6,676 bases of DNA from Phenylobacterium sp. GTDB lineage: Bacteria; Pseudomonadota; Alphaproteobacteria; Caulobacterales; Caulobacteraceae. Positions 6,224 through 6,676 of the stretch are shown here, one piece after another. The notes under the pieces are model-generated. The model did no database searches. It worked only from the letters and a program-made list of their open reading frames with translations, and was not told the origin of the DNA. How positions within the stretch are numbered: the stretch's first letter is position 1; the number at the start of each line of letters is the position of its first letter. The position numbers and the translations under genes are program-made. The stretch covers positions 1-6,676 of the forward strand of contig JAHUZY010000315.1 of the NCBI GenBank assembly GCA_019264505.1, given 5' to 3'.

Positions 6224-6517
6224 ATGGAAGACAAACTGGACGCACTGATCATGGCCGCTCGGGCGGAAGCCCCGCCGGCCGCCTACCACACCATCGAGCA
6301 GCGGGTTTGGAATGACGTGGAGCGGGTGCGTACCGCGCGTCGCTCGGCGCCCATGATCTTCGCCGGTCGGGCCGCCGCCGTGGCCGGCGCCCTCGTGCTG
6401 GGGATTGCCGGCGGCGGCATGACGGCCGTCGCGGTGGCTCGCGAGGCGCAGGAGGTCTCCGCCTTCTCGATCAAGACCGAGCTGGCACCATCGACGCTCC
6501 TGGATCACCACGGATGA
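6224..6517 (+). CDS. CnrY-like single-span membrane protein, putative anti-sigma factor
   Basis: A 97-residue protein with a charged cytosolic N-terminal part (about 1-43, MEDKLDALIMAARAEAPPAA onward), one Ala/Gly-rich membrane span (about 44-72) and a short periplasmic tail ending APSTLLDHHG. Size and layout match CnrY/NccY anti-sigma factors, whose N-terminal peptide holds an ECF sigma factor (CnrH) at the membrane. I recognise the arrangement rather than close sequence identity. The main support is its overlap with a CnrX-like sensor: its TGA (6515-6517) and the next ATG (6514-6516) share ATGA. GGGGA, six bases before the ATG, is a good ribosome-binding site. In the cnr system metal binding to CnrX frees CnrH from CnrY. 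Alternative: any small membrane protein of a metal-sensor operon. Confidence 0.7.
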   Translation: MEDKLDALIMAARAEAPPAAYHTIEQRVWNDVERVRTARRSAPMIFAGRAAAVAGALVLGIAGGGMTAVAVAREAQEVSAFSIKTELAPSTLLDHHG

Positions 6518-6676
6518 AGGGCGTCAGCCGGGGCCTCGTCCTCACCTTGATCCTCACCTTGCTCGCGGCGATCGGCGGGACCTGGATCGGTGCGCGCTAC
6601 ATCTTCGAGCAGCGCCACCAACCCTCGCTCCATGAATTCGTCCATGAGGAGTTGAGGCTTTTCCCCGACCAGAGAA
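6514..6676 (+). CDS. CnrX-like periplasmic heavy-metal sensor, N-terminal fragment (cut by window edge)
   Basis: Fifty-four codons are visible and the frame is open at the window end. An N-terminal signal anchor (about residues 6-26, LVLTLILTLLAAIGGTWIG) is followed by SLHEFVHEEL and RLFPDQR. The His40-x3-His44 pair directly after the membrane anchor, then the L-x-L-x-P-x-Q-R-like segment, is typical of CnrX/ZraP-type periplasmic metal sensors (Metal_resist family). In CnrX an equivalent HxxxH pair takes part in Ni/Co/Cu binding. The protein would sit in the inner membrane with its helical sensor domain in the periplasm and signal to the CnrY-like protein encoded just upstream. The start overlaps that gene by four bases, so translation is probably coupled. 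An ECF sigma factor gene is expected downstream but lies outside the window. Confidence 0.75.
   Translation, partial: MKGVSRGLVLTLILTLLAAIGGTWIGARYIFEQRHQPSLHEFVHEELRLFPDQR

Overview
The window is GC-rich, with typical high-GC proteobacterial coding: GTG/TTG starts are available and long antisense open frames run through the real genes. Gene content suggests an alphaproteobacterium, possibly Caulobacterales- or Sphingomonadales-like. That placement is inferred from protein style, not from a marker gene. The left two thirds look like a copper-handling accessory region. The right end begins a metal-sensing anti-sigma operon.

Layout. (1) Bases 1-244, minus strand: the first 81 codons of a second copper P-type ATPase, carrying a GMTCASC heavy-metal-associated domain and cut by the window edge. 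A CueR-type promoter lies just upstream of it (274-304). (2) 330-1013, minus: a seven-helix DUF6629-like membrane protein, starting 2 nt after the stop of the next gene. (3) 1016-3421, minus: a complete Cu(I)-exporting P-type ATPase whose N-terminus has a His-rich tail, a YHS domain and a CPMHP/CPICGM metal-binding domain in place of a classical HMA domain. A second CueR-type promoter (3550-3580) lies upstream of it. (4) 3777-4178 and 4201-4572, plus, divergent from the ATPase: an 18-cysteine four-helix-bundle copper-storage protein without a signal peptide, then a secreted Met-rich DUF305 protein. (5) 4705-4780, plus: a tRNA-Ile(GAU)-like gene with two structural defects. (6) 4923-6101, minus: an acyltransferase-3 membrane protein with no obvious link to copper. 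(7) 6224-6517 and 6514 to the window end, plus: a CnrY-like single-span putative anti-sigma factor overlapping a CnrX-like periplasmic metal sensor.

How the parts may work together (inference from families). Cytosolic Cu(I) would activate a CueR-like regulator, not encoded here, at two matching 19-bp-spacer promoters. These would drive two differently equipped Cu(I) exporters and the membrane protein translated with one of them. The divergent pair would add a cytosolic Cu(I) store (Csp3-like) and a periplasmic Met/His-rich copper-binding protein. The CnrYX-like pair would report periplasmic metal to an ECF sigma factor expected just beyond the right edge.

I see no integrase, transposase, CRISPR array or rRNA. 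No wholly new system is evident. The points most worth a second look are the aberrant tRNA, the paired CueR-type promoters, and the DUF6629-like gene coupled to the copper ATPase.
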